Shown piece after piece: positions 61,341 to 64,000 of a DNA stretch of 64,000 nucleotides. Where the stretch lies: NCBI RefSeq assembly GCF_016722925.1, contig NZ_JAEQNC010000007.1, forward strand, positions 124,001 through 188,000, written 5' to 3'. Every line of letters starts with the position of its first letter. The stretch's first letter is position 1. The position numbers and the translations under genes were made by a program. A model generated the notes under the pieces. It was not told the origin of the DNA and did not search any database. It saw only the letters and a program-made list of their open reading frames with translations. This DNA is from Phytoamicus setariae (GTDB taxonomy: Bacteria; Pseudomonadota; Alphaproteobacteria; Rhizobiales; Rhizobiaceae).

Positions 61341-62216
61341 TCAACCCGCAGGAACCGAAAGGTGCCGTGCTCGCCACTCGCTTGGCGAGATCCCTTCCCG
61401 CGCCTTGAAGAAGCGGGAGAAATAGGCGGCGTCCTTGAGCCCCACCTCGTAGGCGATATCCTCGAGCGGTCGCACCGTGAACAGCAGCAGCCGCTTGGAT
61501 TCCAGCAAGCGCCGCTCGCTGAGAAAATCCTTCACCGATAGACCGAAAGCCGCCTGGCACGCCTTGGCAAGCAGGTGTGGCGTCGTGCCGAGCCCGCTTA
61601 CATACTGATCGACCGGCCAGTTCTCCCTGAAATGCCGGTCAACAAGTCTGCGGAACTCTGAGGCGAGGATCGTGTGCCCGGTTTTCGTTTCAGGGGTTAG
61701 CACCGAATCGAATCGGCCGATCTCCGTCAATGCAACGGCCACAAGCGCCGAAAGCACCGTCTCCATGCCAGGGCGACCGCTCCGATACTCGTCCGCAATC
61801 AAGTGAATGGTGTTTGCCAGCCGGCGCCATGCGGACGCGTCGCCCTCAGCCGTTATCATGACCGGGGCATCGAGCGGCAGGATCGTCTGCTCGCGGATCG
61901 GCACCAGCGCGCTGTCGGCGATGGACACCACAATCGCATCCGTCTCTTCGGGTTCGACGGAAAAACCATGCACAACGCCACTCGGCACGAAACTGACCGC
62001 TGGCGCGAAAAAATCCAACCGTTCGTCTTCGATATAGTAGGTTCCGCGCCCGCTCGTCCAGAAGGTGATCTGCGCCATGCGGGCGTGGCTGTGCGCTTCC
62101 ACCTGGCCGAGATGCAGGTTTTTCCGGGCCATCACCGTTTCCACATGCATGAATCCGACCTCGAGCGGCCGGTCTGGCTCGCCATAGACGAAAAATCTTG
62201 GAACGGAACGGGCCAC
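61341..62216 (-). CDS. HpaA-like AraC-family activator
   Basis: 291 residues. The N-terminus (VPRFFVYGEPDRPLEVGFMH, HSHARMAQITFWTSGRGTYY, SFVPSGVVHGF) is the cupin sensor of HpaA-type regulators of 4-hydroxyphenylacetate breakdown; the C-terminus is an AraC HTH (LGTTPHLLAKACQAAFGLSV, LEDIAYEVGLKDAAYFSRFF). GTG 62216 with GGTGG upstream leaves 99 bp for a divergent promoter; an ATG at 62288 would leave 27 bp. Divergent from hpaB, its probable target. Confidence 0.82.
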   Translation of the reverse strand: MARSVPRFFVYGEPDRPLEVGFMHVETVMARKNLHLGQVEAHSHARMAQITFWTSGRGTYYIEDERLDFFAPAVSFVPSGVVHGFSVEPEETDAIVVSIADSALVPIREQTILPLDAPVMITAEGDASAWRRLANTIHLIADEYRSGRPGMETVLSALVAVALTEIGRFDSVLTPETKTGHTILASEFRRLVDRHFRENWPVDQYVSGLGTTPHLLAKACQAAFGLSVKDFLSERRLLESKRLLLFTVRPLEDIAYEVGLKDAAYFSRFFKAREGISPSEWRARHLSVPAG

Positions 62217-62315
62217 GGAACCACCGGAAAAAGTACAAGCGATTTTGCAATTCTGTGCATGGAGCGAACGGAATGCAAGGCTTATCATTCGCCGAAATTT
62301 GAATGGAGGAGTACT

Positions 62316-63878
62316 ATGAATATTCACGATCATCGCCCTTTGATGAAGGCTGAGGACTATCGCGCCGACAAGAAGCGCCCTTTCACCGGCGCCGAATATC
62401 TCGAAAGCCTGCGTGACGGCCGCGAAGTCTACATCAACGGGGAACGCGTGGCTGACGTGACGGCGCACCCCTCCATGCGCAATTCCGTCCGCTCGCTTGC
62501 CCGCATGTACGACGCGCTGCATGACGAGAAGACCAAGGAGCGGCTGACCTCGCCGACCGACACCGGCAGCGGCGGCTATACCCATAAATATTTCCGCGTC
62601 GCCAAATCGTCGGCAGAACTTGTCGCCCAGCAGGGCGCGATCGCCGACTGGGCGCGAATGTCCTATGGCTGGATGGGCCGCACCGCCGACTACAAGGCAG
62701 CCCTGATGAACACACTGGGCGCCAATGCCGACTGGTACGGCCAGTTCAAGGACAACGCACTGGCCTGGCACAAGCGGGCGCAGGAATCCGTGCTGTTCAT
62801 GAACCACGCGATTGTCAACCCGCCGATCGACCGCCACAAGCCGGCCGATCAGGTGAAGGACGTCTTCGTGCATATCACCAAGGAAACCGATGCCGGCATC
62901 TATGTCTCCGGCGCCAAGGTGGTAGCGACCTCATCGGCCTTGACCCATTACAATTTCCTCGCCCAGAGTTCGGCGACCGTGACCGAAGACCCGTCGCTGT
63001 CGGTGATGTTTATCGTGCCGATGAACGCGCCGGGCATCAAGATGTTCTGCCGCGTCTCTTACGAGCAGACGGCCAACACCGTCGGCACGCCGTTCGACTA
63101 CCCGCTGTCGTCGCGGTTCGACGAAAACGACGCGATTCTGGTGCTCGACAACGTTTTCATTCCCTGGGAAGACGTGCTGGTGCTGCGCGATGCACAGAAG
63201 ATCCTGTCCTTCCACCCGGCGTCGGGCTTCATGCACGGCTACTGCTTCCAGGGTTGCACCCGGCTTGCAGTCAAGCTCGATTTCCTCGCCGGCCTTCTCG
63301 CCAAGGCGTTGCGCGCCACCGGTGGTGACGCCTTCCGTGGCAACCAGGCCATGCTCGGCGAGGTCATCGCCATCCGCCACATGTTCTGGAGCTTCTCCAA
63401 TGCCATGGCGCACAACCCGATTCCCTGGGCGAACGGCGCGGTGCTACCCAATCTCGAAGCGGCGCTCTGCTACCGCACCTTCATGTCGGAGCAGTATCCC
63501 AAGGTCATCGACCTGATCCGCCGCACGGTGGCATCCGGACTTATCTACCTGCCGTCTTCGGCCAAGGATTTCAACAACCCTGAAATCGACCGCTATCTCA
63601 CCCAGTATGTCCGCGGCTCCAATGACATGGGTCACATCGAGCGCATCAAGGTCATGAAGCTGCTGTGGGATGCGACGGGCACCGAGTTCGGCGGCCGCCA
63701 TGCGCTCTATGAGCTCAACTATGCCGGCGCGCCCGAAGAGGTTCGCCTGCAGGTGCTGAAGGGCGCCGAACGCGGTGGAAGGCTCAGGGAAATGGAAGCG
63801 CTGGTCGATACCTGCATGAGCGACTACGACGAGAATGGCTGGACCGGCGACACCTGGTTGCCGCCACTCAACGGCTGA
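62316..63878 (+). CDS. hpaB: 4-hydroxyphenylacetate 3-monooxygenase-like, oxygenase component
   Basis: 520 residues of the HpaB family (FADH2-dependent). FTGAEYLESLRDGREVYING and ERVADVTAHPSMRNSVRSLA open the protein as in HpaB; GSNDMGHIERIKVMKLLWDA and GTEFGGRHALYELNYAG are typical of its C-terminal domain. It adds a hydroxyl ortho to a phenolic OH using reduced FAD from HpaC. GGAGGAGTACT precedes the ATG. Exact phenol (4-hydroxyphenylacetate, hydroxylated amine product or another) is uncertain; the HpaA-like neighbour supports a phenolic acid. Confidence 0.9.
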   Translation: MNIHDHRPLMKAEDYRADKKRPFTGAEYLESLRDGREVYINGERVADVTAHPSMRNSVRSLARMYDALHDEKTKERLTSPTDTGSGGYTHKYFRVAKSSAELVAQQGAIADWARMSYGWMGRTADYKAALMNTLGANADWYGQFKDNALAWHKRAQESVLFMNHAIVNPPIDRHKPADQVKDVFVHITKETDAGIYVSGAKVVATSSALTHYNFLAQSSATVTEDPSLSVMFIVPMNAPGIKMFCRVSYEQTANTVGTPFDYPLSSRFDENDAILVLDNVFIPWEDVLVLRDAQKILSFHPASGFMHGYCFQGCTRLAVKLDFLAGLLAKALRATGGDAFRGNQAMLGEVIAIRHMFWSFSNAMAHNPIPWANGAVLPNLEAALCYRTFMSEQYPKVIDLIRRTVASGLIYLPSSAKDFNNPEIDRYLTQYVRGSNDMGHIERIKVMKLLWDATGTEFGGRHALYELNYAGAPEEVRLQVLKGAERGGRLREMEALVDTCMSDYDENGWTGDTWLPPLNG

Positions 63879-63890
63879 GGAACAACTGAC

Positions 63891-64000
63891 ATGGAGGAGG
63901 CAGTTTCCAAGACCGAGTTTCGCGATGCCATGGCGCGTGTCTGCGCGCCAGTCAACGTGATCACCACGAATGGCCCGGCGGGACGCGGCGGGTTTACCGC
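63891..64000 (+). CDS. hpaC: Flavin reductase component, HpaC-like (cut by window end)
   Basis: The first 36 codons are visible: [20 protein letters not shown] followed by GPAGRGGFT, the start of the FMN-binding split-barrel flavin reductases (HpaC/DIM6-NTAB). It would supply reduced FAD to HpaB, whose stop is 12 bp upstream. The ATG at 63891 lacks an obvious strong site; an in-frame ATG at 63930 would cut into the conserved fold. Confidence 0.82.
   Translation, partial: MEEAVSKTEFRDAMARVCAPVNVITTNGPAGRGGFT

Overview
The window is high-GC DNA from an alphaproteobacterium of the order Rhizobiales, most like the Rhizobium/Agrobacterium group. The evidence is an FnrN-type regulator beside hemN and ccoNOQP/ccoGHIS, paired small DUF1127 proteins, two LIV-type ABC transporters, many LysR/AraC/GlxA regulators, and intergenic palindromes of the CCCTCATCCGGCTGCCGCC type. 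I see no rRNA, tRNA, CRISPR array, transposase or phage structural gene.

Region 1 (1-14 kb) is one-carbon metabolism. After the tail of an ExoD-like membrane protein come a PF13769 protein, a MetV-like cysteine-rich protein, a MetF-like methylenetetrahydrofolate reductase, a methyltetrahydrofolate:corrinoid methyltransferase and a RACo-type ferredoxin that reactivates corrinoid proteins. Together these form the tetrahydrofolate side of a corrinoid methyl-transfer pathway. A GlxA/GbdR-like regulator (7.6 kb) and a dimethylglycine/sarcosine dehydrogenase-like flavoprotein (11.3-13.8 kb) point to methylated amines such as betaines as the methyl source. The methyltransferase and corrinoid protein that would feed the pathway are not in the window. 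Between them lie a LysR gene divergent from two DUF1127 genes, and two response-regulator genes with double REC domains, one ending in GGDEF.

Region 2 (14-25 kb) holds mixed housekeeping and stress genes: an MmyB-type repressor divergent from a methyltransferase, a large mechanosensitive channel, a T4-type lysozyme fused to an RTX tail, a DUF985 cupin, a fosmidomycin-resistance-type transporter with an AraC regulator, DUF2171, cyclopropane fatty acid synthase and a BON protein.

Region 3 (25-42.3 kb) is the microaerobic respiration locus: fnrN, hemN, a hemerythrin-like protein, ccoNOQP, then ccoGHIS. Perfect or near-perfect FNR boxes lie before hemN/fnrN, before ccoN (shared with the hemerythrin gene) and before ccoG. 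The locus is split by about 6 kb of more AT-rich DNA (31.5-37.8 kb) with three sulfotransferase-like genes, a GSCFA-domain gene and a membrane-tethered glycosyltransferase, apparently a surface-glycan sulfation island.

Region 4 (42.5-64 kb) is a catabolic region. It has an SDR/MoaF pair like the moaEF genes of the Klebsiella monoamine regulon, and an NTF2-like protein. An operon reads aldehyde dehydrogenase, GMC oxidoreductase, LIV transporter, AraC regulator. A second reads amidohydrolase, binding protein, LIV transporter with a permease-ATPase fusion. The region ends with an HpaA-like regulator divergent from hpaB and the start of hpaC. The likely theme is uptake and oxidation of an aromatic amine, alcohol or amide, with ring hydroxylation by HpaBC; the substrate cannot be read from the sequence.
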